Part shown: piece after piece, positions 26,430 to 36,159 of the stretch
Numbering within the stretch: position 1 is the first letter of the stretch
Layout: every line of letters starts with the position of its first letter
Assembly: GCF_000709345.1 (NCBI RefSeq)
Contig: NZ_KL448323.1
Coordinates: 394,884 to 458,883 of the forward strand
DNA from: Polaromonas glacialis
GTDB taxonomy: Bacteria; Pseudomonadota; Gammaproteobacteria; Burkholderiales; Burkholderiaceae_C
Direction of reading: 5' to 3'
DNA: 64,000 nt
Program-made: the position numbers and the translations under genes
The notes under the pieces: generated by a model
Database searches by the model: none
What the model saw: the letters and a program-made list of their open reading frames with translations, nothing else
Told to the model about the DNA's origin: nothing

Positions 26430-29284
26430 GGTTGTATTTCTTTCAAGGGGCGTGCCGGCGCTGGCGTGCCGGTTTCGCGGGACACGGTGCCCAAGGTGGA
26501 AAGCGTCAGCAGCGTGGCGCCGACCACGGTGATGTACACGCCCAGGTCAAACAGCGCGGCGGTGGCCAGCGGCAGCTCGCCAAGCAGCGGCACGGACGGA
26601 TGGCCGTGGGCGCTGGTCAGGAAAGGCTGGCCGAATACGAAAGCGCCGATGCCCGTCAGCCCCGCGATGCCCAGCCCCATGCCGATCCAGCGTACGAAGC
26701 GGCTGCCGCCATCGGCCCGCAGCAGCGCCTCGGCGCGCGACTGTCCCATGGCCATGTACTGCAGCACCAGCGCCACGGCGGTGATCAAGCCGGCAATGAA
26801 GCCGCCGCCCGGCTGGTTGTGGCCGCGCATGAAGATGTAGAGCGTCACCACCAGCGCCAGCGGCAGCAGCATGCGCGCCGCCACGCGCAGCATCAGCGGC
26901 TGCGTCGCAAAGGTCCAGGGCAGGCCGCCGCCATCGACCGCCGGGCGGCGCGCGCGCATGCCGTCCATCAGCGCCAGAACGCCGACGGCAGCGATGGCCA
27001 GCACGGTGATTTCGCCAAAGGTGTCATAGCCCCGGAAGTCCACCAAAATCACGTTGACCACGTTGGTGCCGCCGCCGGCCACGGCCGAGTTGTTCAGAAA
27101 ATACCAGGCGATTGAATCGTGGTCGCGCGTCAGCATGACCCAGGCCAGCCAGGCCATGCCCGAGCCGCCGGCCAGCGCCAGCACGCCATCGCGCCAGCGG
27201 CGGGCCACGCTCGATTCGCGCGGCGTCTGCCGGGGCAGCAGCGCCAGTCCCATGAGCAGCAGCACGGTGGAGACGACTTCGACCGTCAGTTGGGTCAGCG
27301 CCAGGTCGGGCGCCGACAGGCCGACGAAGGTCATGGCCGTGACCAGGCCGATCACCCCGGCGACCACCACCGACTGGAAGCGGTCGTGGTGGCGCAGCGC
27401 CAGCCACCCGCAGGACATCAGCACCAGTCCCCACAGCACCAGCGCCGGCAGGTTGACCGGCAGCAAGGTGCGCGAGCCGGTGCCCGGCGCATCGCCAGAC
27501 AGCAAGGGCGTGCTTGCCACGACCACGGTGGCGATCAGCATCCAGGCGATGTAGCGTTGCAGCGACGCGGTTTCCAGCAGTCCCGTCAGCCGGCCGGCGC
27601 TTTCGAACAGGCGGTCGCTTCCCCGCGTGAACAGCTTCAGGCCGGTCAGCAGGCCGAACCAATTTTCGGAATTCAGGCGATGCAGCAGTCCCCCGCGCGC
27701 CAGCACGAAGTACAGCGCCGCGCCACCGGCCAGCGCCAGCACGCTCAGCGCCAGCGGCAGGTTGAAGCCGTGCCAGATCGCCAGGTGGAATGCAGGCGGC
27801 GCCGTGCCCAGCATGGCGGTGGCGGCCACCAGCACCATCGGCCCGAGCAGCAGCGACGGCAGGATGCCGACCGCGATGCAGACCACGGCCAGCAGGATCA
27901 CCGGGGCCTTCATGCCCAGGGGCGGCTCATGCGGGTGCGCCTTGGGCAGATCGCGCGCTGGTCCGTTGAAGAAAATGTCGTGGACCAGCCGAACCGAATA
28001 GGCCACGCTCAGCAGCGCCGCCAGGGTCGCCAGGGCCGGCACGACCCAGCGCCAGCCGCCCGCCTGGCCAAAGGTCACGGCCTCGGTCAGGAACATTTCC
28101 TTGGACACAAAGCCGTTGAACAGCGGTACGCCGGCCATGGCCGCTGCCGTGACCATCGCCAGTGTCGCTGTCCAGGGCATGAGGCGCCCCAGGTTGCCGA
28201 GCAGGCGCATGTCGCGCGTGCCGGTTTCATGGTCGATGATGCCGGCAATCATGAACAGCGAGGCCTTGAAGCTGGCATGGTTCAGGATGTGGAACAGCGC
28301 CGCCACTGCCGCCAGCGGCGAGCCCAGGCCGATCAAGAACGTGATCAGCCCCAGATGGCTGATGGTCGAGTAGGCCAGCAGGGCCTTGAGGTCGTGCTTG
28401 AAAATCGCGATGAAGGCGGCAAACGCCATCGTTGCCAAGCCGGTGGTGCTGACCAGGCCGGAAAACAGGTCGGTGCCGCCGATGACCGGCGTCAGGCGCG
28501 CCAGCAAGAAGATGCCGGCCTTGACCATGGTGGCCGAATGCAGGTAGGCCGACACCGGCGTGGGCGCGGCCATGGCCTGCGGCAGCCAGAAGTGAAACGG
28601 GAACTGCGCGCTTTTGGTGAAGCAGCCGAGCAAAATCAGCAGCAGCGCGGCGGGATAGCGTGGATCGGCCTGGATGGCCGCGCCCTGGCCCAGCATCTGG
28701 CTCAACTCATAGGTGCCGGCGATCTGGCCGAGCAGCACGAAGCCGCCGAGCATCGCCAGGCCGCCGCCGCCGGTGATGGCCAGCGCCATGCGCGCGCCCT
28801 CGCGCGCATCGGCGCGGTGCTGCCAGTAGCCGACCAGCAGGAACGACGAGATGCTGGTCAGTTCCCAGAACACGATCAGCAGCAGCAGGTTGTCCGACAG
28901 CGCAATGCCCAGCATCGCCGCCATGAACAGCATCAGCGTGCTGTAGAACTTGCCGACCGGATCGTCCTTGCCGAGGTAGAAGTGCGCGTACAGGATGATC
29001 AGCAGGCCGATGCCGGTGATCAGGAGCGCGAACATCAGCGACAGGCCATCGAGCCGCAGGCCCAGGTTCAGGCCGATTTCCGGCACCCAGGGAATGAAGT
29101 CGTACAGCACCTCGCCACGCATGACCGACGGCGTCTGCCAGAGCAGCAAGGCCAGGCATGAAGCGGTGATGGCCGCAGCCAGCCAGGCGGTGCGGCCGCG
29201 ATGGCCGGCGGACCGCTGGGCGCCGCTCCAGCCGGTGGCCAGGGTGCCCACCAGCAACGGCAGGAAAATGATCAGCAGTAACAA
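26426..29284 (-). CDS. mnhA: Fused Na+/H+ antiporter subunits A and B
   Basis: A 952-residue membrane protein. Residues 1 to about 450 are the ND5-like proton channel (FWELTSISSFLLVGYW, FHFWLPQAMAAPTPVSAYLHSATMVKAGIFLLARL, LAYSTISHLG). About 620-680 and 745-775 are the MrpA C-terminal segments (FVGLSAPDLALTQLTVEVVSTV, FRGYDTFGEITVLAIAAVGVLALMDG). About 795-945 is an MnhB domain (YIFMRGHNQPGGGFIAGLITA). The fusion makes this a six-gene mrp operon of the A'CDEFG (group 2) type. The start is uncertain: I use TTG at 29284, where TM1 begins, but a TTG at 29347 is also in frame; neither has a good ribosome site. The 5' end overlaps the exchanger gene. Confidence 0.92.
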   Translation of the reverse strand: MLLLIIFLPLLVGTLATGWSGAQRSAGHRGRTAWLAAAITASCLALLLWQTPSVMRGEVLYDFIPWVPEIGLNLGLRLDGLSLMFALLITGIGLLIILYAHFYLGKDDPVGKFYSTLMLFMAAMLGIALSDNLLLLIVFWELTSISSFLLVGYWQHRADAREGARMALAITGGGGLAMLGGFVLLGQIAGTYELSQMLGQGAAIQADPRYPAALLLILLGCFTKSAQFPFHFWLPQAMAAPTPVSAYLHSATMVKAGIFLLARLTPVIGGTDLFSGLVSTTGLATMAFAAFIAIFKHDLKALLAYSTISHLGLITFLIGLGSPLAAVAALFHILNHASFKASLFMIAGIIDHETGTRDMRLLGNLGRLMPWTATLAMVTAAAMAGVPLFNGFVSKEMFLTEAVTFGQAGGWRWVVPALATLAALLSVAYSVRLVHDIFFNGPARDLPKAHPHEPPLGMKAPVILLAVVCIAVGILPSLLLGPMVLVAATAMLGTAPPAFHLAIWHGFNLPLALSVLALAGGAALYFVLARGGLLHRLNSENWFGLLTGLKLFTRGSDRLFESAGRLTGLLETASLQRYIAWMLIATVVVASTPLLSGDAPGTGSRTLLPVNLPALVLWGLVLMSCGWLALRHHDRFQSVVVAGVIGLVTAMTFVGLSAPDLALTQLTVEVVSTVLLLMGLALLPRQTPRESSVARRWRDGVLALAGGSGMAWLAWVMLTRDHDSIAWYFLNNSAVAGGGTNVVNVILVDFRGYDTFGEITVLAIAAVGVLALMDGMRARRPAVDGGGLPWTFATQPLMLRVAARMLLPLALVVTLYIFMRGHNQPGGGFIAGLITAVALVLQYMAMGQSRAEALLRADGGSRFVRWIGMGLGIAGLTGIGAFVFGQPFLTSAHGHPSVPLLGELPLATAALFDLGVYITVVGATLLTLSTLGTVSRETGTPAPARPLKEIQP

Positions 29285-30501
29285 GGTCTGGCGTTTTCTC
29301 TGGTTGAGAGACGATTTATTCCAGGGGTCGATTCCGGAGCACGACAATCACCGGCCATGCGGGCTTCCAATGCATCAGCGCATCGTGCAAAGATGGCGCT
29401 CGTGATCTTGCTCAAGACGTGTTTGCCCGGACGGTTGCCGCGCCTGACCAGCACCACTACCAGCGTGATCACCGTGATCGGGACCACGAAACTCATCATG
29501 GCCGTCGAGAACAGGCTTAGCGCCGCATGCTTCTGTGTGGCCAGAATCAGGTAGGTCACATAGGCAAGGTAATACAGCAGGAACACGCCGCCTTCCCAGC
29601 GGGCGATTTCACGCCCGGTCATGAAGACCGGCAGGCAGGCCAGGGACACGGCAATCATCACCCAGATGTCAAAATTCAGGATGGGCGCCGGCACGGCCAG
29701 GCCAAGATTGCCGGACACCAGTCCTGCCAGGCCAAGGCAGCCCAGAATGTTGAAGGTGCAACTGCCGACCACATTGCCGACTGCGATGTCGCGCTCGCCC
29801 TTGATGGCCGCCATGACCGAGGTGGCCACTTCGGGCATGGACGTGCCTGCGGCCACGATGGTCAGGCCAATCACCAGGTCGCTCACGCCCAGCGCCTTGG
29901 CAAAAATGGTCGATGCCGTGACCAGCCAGTCCGAACCGAGCACTAGCAGGCCCAGGCCGACAGCGATCAGCAGCAGCTGGACCGGCAGTTTCGAGTCCCA
30001 GCCGCCGGGCGCGGCAGGCTTGTATTCAGCCGAATAGTGGTCTTGCGAGGCCTTGCTTTCGGCGCGCGACTGCACGACCAGGAACACCGTATACGCCAGC
30101 AGCAGCGAGAACAGAATCGCGCCATCCATCAGGCTGATCCGGCTGTCCAGTCCCAGTGCCAGCAGCAGCAGCGACACGCCAATCATGATCGGCACTTCCT
30201 GGCGGATCAGCTGGATATTGACCACCAGCGGCGTGATCAGCGCCGACAAACCCAGGATGAACAGCACGTTGAAGATGTTGCTGCCGACCACGTTGCCGAT
30301 GGCAATGTCGGTCTGGCCGTTCAGCACCGCAGCCGTCGATACCGCCATCTCGGGCGCACTGGTGCCAAAGGCCACGATGGTCAGGCCCACCACCAGCGGC
30401 GAAATGCCGAAAGACAGCGCCAGCTTCGACGCACCCCGCACCAGCAGTTCGGCTCCCACAACCAGGCCGATCAGGCCGCCTATGAAGAGCAGGAGGGTCA
30501 T
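29272..30501 (-). CDS. Sodium/calcium exchanger family antiporter (CaxA/YrbG type)
   Basis: A 409-residue inner membrane antiporter with two homologous halves of about five TM segments. Each half has the alpha-repeat: VVGLTIVAFGTSAPEMAVSTAA with GNVVGSNIFNVLFILG, and VIGLTIVAAGTSMPEVATSVMAA with GNVVGSCTFNILGCLG, including the ion-binding Glu residues. It should export Ca2+ in exchange for Na+ or K+. The TM core ends near VVVLVRRGNRPG; about 50 further residues (to ENARPCYC) look unlike the family and read into the start of the antiporter operon. That overlap suggests cotranscription. Confidence 0.9.
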   Translation of the reverse strand: MTLLLFIGGLIGLVVGAELLVRGASKLALSFGISPLVVGLTIVAFGTSAPEMAVSTAAVLNGQTDIAIGNVVGSNIFNVLFILGLSALITPLVVNIQLIRQEVPIMIGVSLLLLALGLDSRISLMDGAILFSLLLAYTVFLVVQSRAESKASQDHYSAEYKPAAPGGWDSKLPVQLLLIAVGLGLLVLGSDWLVTASTIFAKALGVSDLVIGLTIVAAGTSMPEVATSVMAAIKGERDIAVGNVVGSCTFNILGCLGLAGLVSGNLGLAVPAPILNFDIWVMIAVSLACLPVFMTGREIARWEGGVFLLYYLAYVTYLILATQKHAALSLFSTAMMSFVVPITVITLVVVLVRRGNRPGKHVLSKITSAIFARCADALEARMAGDCRAPESTPGINRLSTRENARPCYC

Positions 30502-30520
30502 GTGGAGCCTTCTGACGGGT

Positions 30521-31120
30521 TCAGTGGGAGTTCTGGTTCTGCGACATCATGCGGTCGGTTGCGGCAATCGCCAGGGCGCTGAGCAGGAAGGTGATGTGGA
30601 TCACCGTTTGCGCAATCAGCACCCGGTCGGTGTAGTTGTCGGCATTGATGAAGGTCTTGAGCAGGTGGATCGAGCTGATGCCGATGATGGCCGTGGCCAG
30701 CTTGACCTTGAGCACCGAGGCATTCACATGGCTCAGCCACTCCGGCTGGTCGCGGTGGCCTTCGAGGTCCAGGCGGCTGACAAAGGTCTCATAACCCCCG
30801 ACAATGACCATGATCAGCAGGTTTGAAATCATCACCACGTCAATCAGCGCCAGCACCACCAGCATGATGACGGTCTCGTTCAGCGTGGTCACCGGCGCGC
30901 CGGTCTTGTAGCCAATGCTCGTGACGAGCGCCTGCAAGGCCGTCTGGCTGCCAAAGACCGCCTCGACCAGGTGCAGCAACTCCACCAGGAAATGGAAGAC
31001 ATAGACACCCTGGGCCGCGATCAGCCCCAGATACAGCGGCACCTGCAGCCAGCGGCTGGCGAAGATCAGGTTGGGCAAAGGGCGCAGCGGCGTGAGTTTT
31101 GGGGGGATGGGCAGGGACAT
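30521..31120 (-). CDS. UPF0114 (YqhA) family membrane protein
   Basis: A 199-residue inner membrane protein with four TM segments. Family patterns are IFASRWLQVPLYLGLIAAQGVYVFHF, MLVVLALIDVVMISNLLIMVIVGGYETFVSRL and VNASVLKVKLATAIIGISSIHLLKTFI. Function is not known. It lies 19 nt upstream of the exchanger gene on the same strand and may be the first gene of the whole ion-transport transcript. It is divergent from the acetyl-CoA synthetase gene. Confidence 0.88.
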   Translation of the reverse strand: MSLPIPPKLTPLRPLPNLIFASRWLQVPLYLGLIAAQGVYVFHFLVELLHLVEAVFGSQTALQALVTSIGYKTGAPVTTLNETVIMLVVLALIDVVMISNLLIMVIVGGYETFVSRLDLEGHRDQPEWLSHVNASVLKVKLATAIIGISSIHLLKTFINADNYTDRVLIAQTVIHITFLLSALAIAATDRMMSQNQNSH

Positions 31121-31266
31121 GGGGCAAACCGTTATGAGAGGCTGGGAATTGTAGGGCGCGCCGAACTCCGGCCGAATTGCATGGATTAAGGGTGAAGCAC
31201 GTCAGTGGCCTGTAAGTGCGAAGGCCGAAAGTACGCTCGATTCAATGACCCAAGGAGACATGATTA

Positions 31267-33261
<1,995 letters not shown>

Positions 33262-33288
33262 GCTTTTTACAGGCCAGGCCGACCATTG

Positions 33289-33317
33289 AAAAAGCCCGTC
33301 ATTGACGGGCTTTTTTT
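33289..33317. terminator. Bidirectional terminator between acs and the cytochrome gene
   Basis: Stem GCCCGTC (33294-33300) with GACGGGC (33304-33310), with an A run before and a T run after, so it can serve both convergent genes. Confidence 0.92.
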
Positions 33318-33361
33318 ACTTGTCCACCCTGAATCCAGGGCATTCCAGCGACTGCGAGACG

Positions 33362-33682
33362 CTACTTTTGCGCCAGGATCCAGGCGACCAGCTGCTTGGC
33401 TTCTGCCGGCGTGACCTGCGCATTGGCCGGCATGGGAACGGGGCCCCAGACACCAGCTCCTCCCTTGAGTACCTTGGCTTCGAGCTTGGCCACTGCGTTT
33501 GCCTGTCCGGCATATTTGGCCGCCACCTCCTTGTAGGAAGGCCCAACCAGCTTCTTGTCAACAGCGTGGCAGGCCATGCAGTTTTTTGCCGTTGCCAGTT
33601 GCAGGTCAGCCATGGCCGGAGCGCAGACTGTCCAGGTTGCCACCACGGAAGCAATTGTCAAAAGAGTGCGTTTCAGTTTCAT
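33362..33682 (-). CDS. Small periplasmic cytochrome c, class I
   Basis: A 106-residue secreted protein. The signal peptide ends after AMA near residue 25. The haem site is CMACH (Cys35, Cys38, His39) and the Met ligand is probably Met84 in PVPMPANAQV. Size and the motif GPSYKEVAAKYAG match the cytochrome c-551/c-552 type, single-haem electron carriers to terminal oxidases or nitrite reductase. No oxidase or reductase lies nearby, so its partner is unknown. Confidence 0.92.
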   Translation of the reverse strand: MKLKRTLLTIASVVATWTVCAPAMADLQLATAKNCMACHAVDKKLVGPSYKEVAAKYAGQANAVAKLEAKVLKGGAGVWGPVPMPANAQVTPAEAKQLVAWILAQK

Positions 33683-33809
33683 GGCTTGCCTCAGTCGTAA
33701 AGGGTGATGGATTCGGTTACAGTGATTTAACGCGATTGTAGGGGCGGGCGTTGACCATATACCTTGGTCACAGACCGCAGAGGGTCCGCCCGATTTTCAG
33801 GAGTTCGGC

Positions 33810-34052
33810 ATGTATTTGTTATTGATTGGCGTTTTGGGACTGGCCCTGAAATACCTGGCCGTCGAACCGGTGGCCGGTTTGAGCTGGTGGCTGGTTTTGT
33901 CGCCGTTTGCACTGGCTGTCGCCTGGTGGGCATGGGCTGACGCCTCAGGCTACACCAAGCGCAAGGAAATTGAAAAGATGGATGGCCGCAAGCAAAAACG
34001 TATCGACAGGCAGCGCGCGGCCATGGGCCTGACATCTAAAAAACGGCCTTGA
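33810..34052 (+). CDS. Small Trp-rich membrane protein (TIGR04438-like)
   Basis: An 80-residue protein with two hydrophobic segments separated by WW (about residues 2-20 and 26-44), then a Lys/Arg-rich tail (GRKQKRIDRQRAAMGLTSKKRP). Five Trp residues lie between 26 and 42. The pattern matches the small Trp-rich proteins of betaproteobacteria; no function is known. It ends before a strong terminator shared with the convergent ilvD gene. Confidence 0.8.
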   Translation: MYLLLIGVLGLALKYLAVEPVAGLSWWLVLSPFALAVAWWAWADASGYTKRKEIEKMDGRKQKRIDRQRAAMGLTSKKRP

Positions 34053-34095
34053 AGCCGTCGGTTTGCACCCGCAATAGGGCTGCTTTGAGCAAGGT

Positions 34096-34132
34096 AAAAA
34101 GCCCGTGAAGTTTGTAACTCACGGGCTTTTTT
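34096..34132. terminator. Bidirectional terminator between the Trp-rich gene and ilvD
   Basis: Stem AAAAAGCCCGTGA (34096-34108) with TCACGGGCTTTTTT (34119-34132). Confidence 0.93.
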
Positions 34133-34155
34133 CAGCGCATCTCAGCGCTCAGGCA

Positions 34156-35850
34156 TCAATAGTCGTCCAGCACGGCGCCCTTGCTGGCGCTTGACGCGTT
34201 GAACGCGAACTTGGCCTGCACGCCGCGCGTGTAGCGCGGTGCCGGTGCCGTCCAGCCGACCTTGCGGCTTTCGAGCTCGGCGTCGCTGATGTTCAGTTGC
34301 AGCAGCAGTTGCTTGGCATCGATGGTGATCGAATCGCCTTCCCGGATGAAGGCGATGTTCCCGCCAGCTGCCGCTTCAGGCGCCACATGGCCAACCACCA
34401 TGCCCCAGGTGCCGCCGGAAAAACGCCCGTCGGTGATCAGACCGACGCTTTCACCCAGGCCGGCGCCAATCAAGGCGCCGGTGGGGGCCAGCATTTCCGG
34501 CATGCCGGGGCCGCCCTTGGGGCCGAGGTAGCGCAGCACCATCACGTCGCCGGCCACGATCCTGCCGTCCAGAATCGCCTTCAGGCCGGACTGCTCATCG
34601 TCGAACACGCGGGCCGGGCCGGTCATGACCGGATTCTTCAGGCCGGTGATCTTGGCCACACAGCCTTCGGGCGACAGGTTGCCCTTAAGGATGGCAAGGT
34701 GACCCTGGGCATACATCGGCTTGCCGATGGGGCGGATCACGTCCTGGTCAGCGCGCGGCGCATCGGGAACGTCGGCCAGCACTTCGGCAATGGTCTGGCC
34801 CGAAATGGTGATGCAGTCGCCATGCAGCAGGCCGGCGACCAGCAGCATCTTCATGACCTGCGGAATGCCGCCGGCCTGGTGCAGGTCCACCGCCAGGTAC
34901 TCGCCCGATGGTTTCAGGTTGCACAGCACCGGGGTTTTCTGGCGCACGCGCTCGAAGTCGTCAATCGTCCATTCGACGCCGGCGGCATGGGCAATCGCCA
35001 GGAAGTGCAGCACCGCATTGGTCGAGCCGCCGGTGGCCATGATGACGGCCACCGCGTTTTCGATGGATTTGCGGGTGATGATGTCGCGCGGCTTGATGTC
35101 TTTCTTGACCGCCTCGATCAGCACCCGGGCCGACTCCTGGGCCGAGTTCAGCTTTTCGTCATGCGGATTGGCCATGGTGCTGGAGTAGGGCAGCGAAATG
35201 CCCAGCGCCTCGAAGGCGCTGGACATGGTGTTGGCGGTGTACATGCCGCCGCAGCTGCCGGTGCCGGGAATGGCGCGGCGCTCGATCTGCAGCAGGTCTT
35301 CGTCGCTCAGGCGGCCGGCGGCGTTCTCGCCGACGGCTTCAAACACGCTGACGATGTTCAGGTCCTTGCCCTTGTAATGGCCGGGCAGGATGGTGCCGCC
35401 ATAGACGTAAATCGCCGGCACGTTGGCGCGCAGCATGCCCATCAGGCCGCCGGGCATGTTCTTGTCGCAGCCGCCGACGACCAGCACGCCGTCCATCCAC
35501 TGGCCCTGCACGCAGGTTTCGATGCAGTCCGAGATGACCTCGCGGCTGACCAGCGAATACTTCATGCCTTCGGTGCCCATGGCCATGCCGTCGGAAATCG
35601 TCGGCGTGCCGAACACCTGCGAATTGCCGCCGGCTTCTTCAATCGCGGCAATCGCCGCGTCGGCCAGCTTCTGCAGGCCGCTGTTGCACGGCGTGATGGT
35701 GCTGTGGCCGTTGGCCACGCCGATCATGGGTTTTTTGAAGTCATCGGCTTCGTAGCCCATGGCGTAGTACATCGAGCGGTTCGGGGCGCGCGATTTGCCT
35801 TCGGTGATGTTGGCCGAACGGCGGTTGATCTGGATGACTTTGGTTTCCAT
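34156..35850 (-). CDS. ilvD: Dihydroxy-acid dehydratase
   Basis: A 564-residue iron-sulfur dehydratase of valine and isoleucine synthesis, converting dihydroxy acids to 2-oxo acids. Cys residues expected to hold the cluster occur in TITPCNSG (Cys55), [10 protein letters not shown] (about 127) and [14 protein letters not shown] (about 200), which is the [2Fe-2S] pattern. The end has [19 protein letters not shown]. The ATG at 35850 gives [16 protein letters not shown], a normal start. Stands alone, divergent from the histidine kinase gene. Confidence 0.97.
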   Translation of the reverse strand: METKVIQINRRSANITEGKSRAPNRSMYYAMGYEADDFKKPMIGVANGHSTITPCNSGLQKLADAAIAAIEEAGGNSQVFGTPTISDGMAMGTEGMKYSLVSREVISDCIETCVQGQWMDGVLVVGGCDKNMPGGLMGMLRANVPAIYVYGGTILPGHYKGKDLNIVSVFEAVGENAAGRLSDEDLLQIERRAIPGTGSCGGMYTANTMSSAFEALGISLPYSSTMANPHDEKLNSAQESARVLIEAVKKDIKPRDIITRKSIENAVAVIMATGGSTNAVLHFLAIAHAAGVEWTIDDFERVRQKTPVLCNLKPSGEYLAVDLHQAGGIPQVMKMLLVAGLLHGDCITISGQTIAEVLADVPDAPRADQDVIRPIGKPMYAQGHLAILKGNLSPEGCVAKITGLKNPVMTGPARVFDDEQSGLKAILDGRIVAGDVMVLRYLGPKGGPGMPEMLAPTGALIGAGLGESVGLITDGRFSGGTWGMVVGHVAPEAAAGGNIAFIREGDSITIDAKQLLLQLNISDAELESRKVGWTAPAPRYTRGVQAKFAFNASSASKGAVLDDY

Positions 35851-36120
35851 GGGTTTGCCTTGAGGTTTTCAAAAGAGTGACGTCAGGGGAGATTATCCAG
35901 TGCCTGGCGGGCCGGCCCTGCTGCGCTTCATGGCGTTTGCACCGGGCTGACGGCATTTCGCTGGCCGAACAGGAAGCATGCCTTGCGGGTCCCGGCCGGA
36001 AGTTGAAATTTGCAAGGTGCATGAAGGCTAAAAGGCGTAACGTTAGGCGTGCTAGGTAGTGAAAATTACTTTTGTTACTCTATGGCCAGTTATGTTTCCG
36101 CCTTTGAAAGGCTTCACGCA
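35851..36120. other. Divergent region between ilvD and the histidine kinase
   Basis: About 270 bp with no supported gene. The right half (36040-36110) is AT-richer, with closely spaced TTACT repeats (36066-36080) that could bind a regulator or form a promoter. I cannot name either. Confidence 0.4.
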
Positions 36121-36159
36121 ATGACGAACGCTTTCTTTCAGGCCTGGATGCCGGCATGA
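36121..36159 (+). CDS. Possible 12-residue leader peptide coupled to the sensor kinase
   Basis: ATG at 36121 with GAAAGG 9 nt upstream opens a 12-codon frame ([12 protein letters not shown]). Its TGA overlaps the kinase ATG as ATGA at 36156-36159. The kinase itself has only a weak ribosome site, so translation could be coupled through this peptide. Short frames like this occur by chance. Confidence 0.25.
   Translation: MTNAFFQAWMPA

Noticed and set aside
27119..29161. 680-codon plus-strand frame opposite mnhA
   Set aside because: Gln/Arg/His-rich and without domain features; the antisense gene is certain.
33289..34132. Inverted repeats GCCCGTC/GACGGGC and GCCCGTGA/TCACGGGC as a repeat family
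   Set aside because: Both are ordinary bidirectional terminators between convergent genes, with flanking A and T runs.
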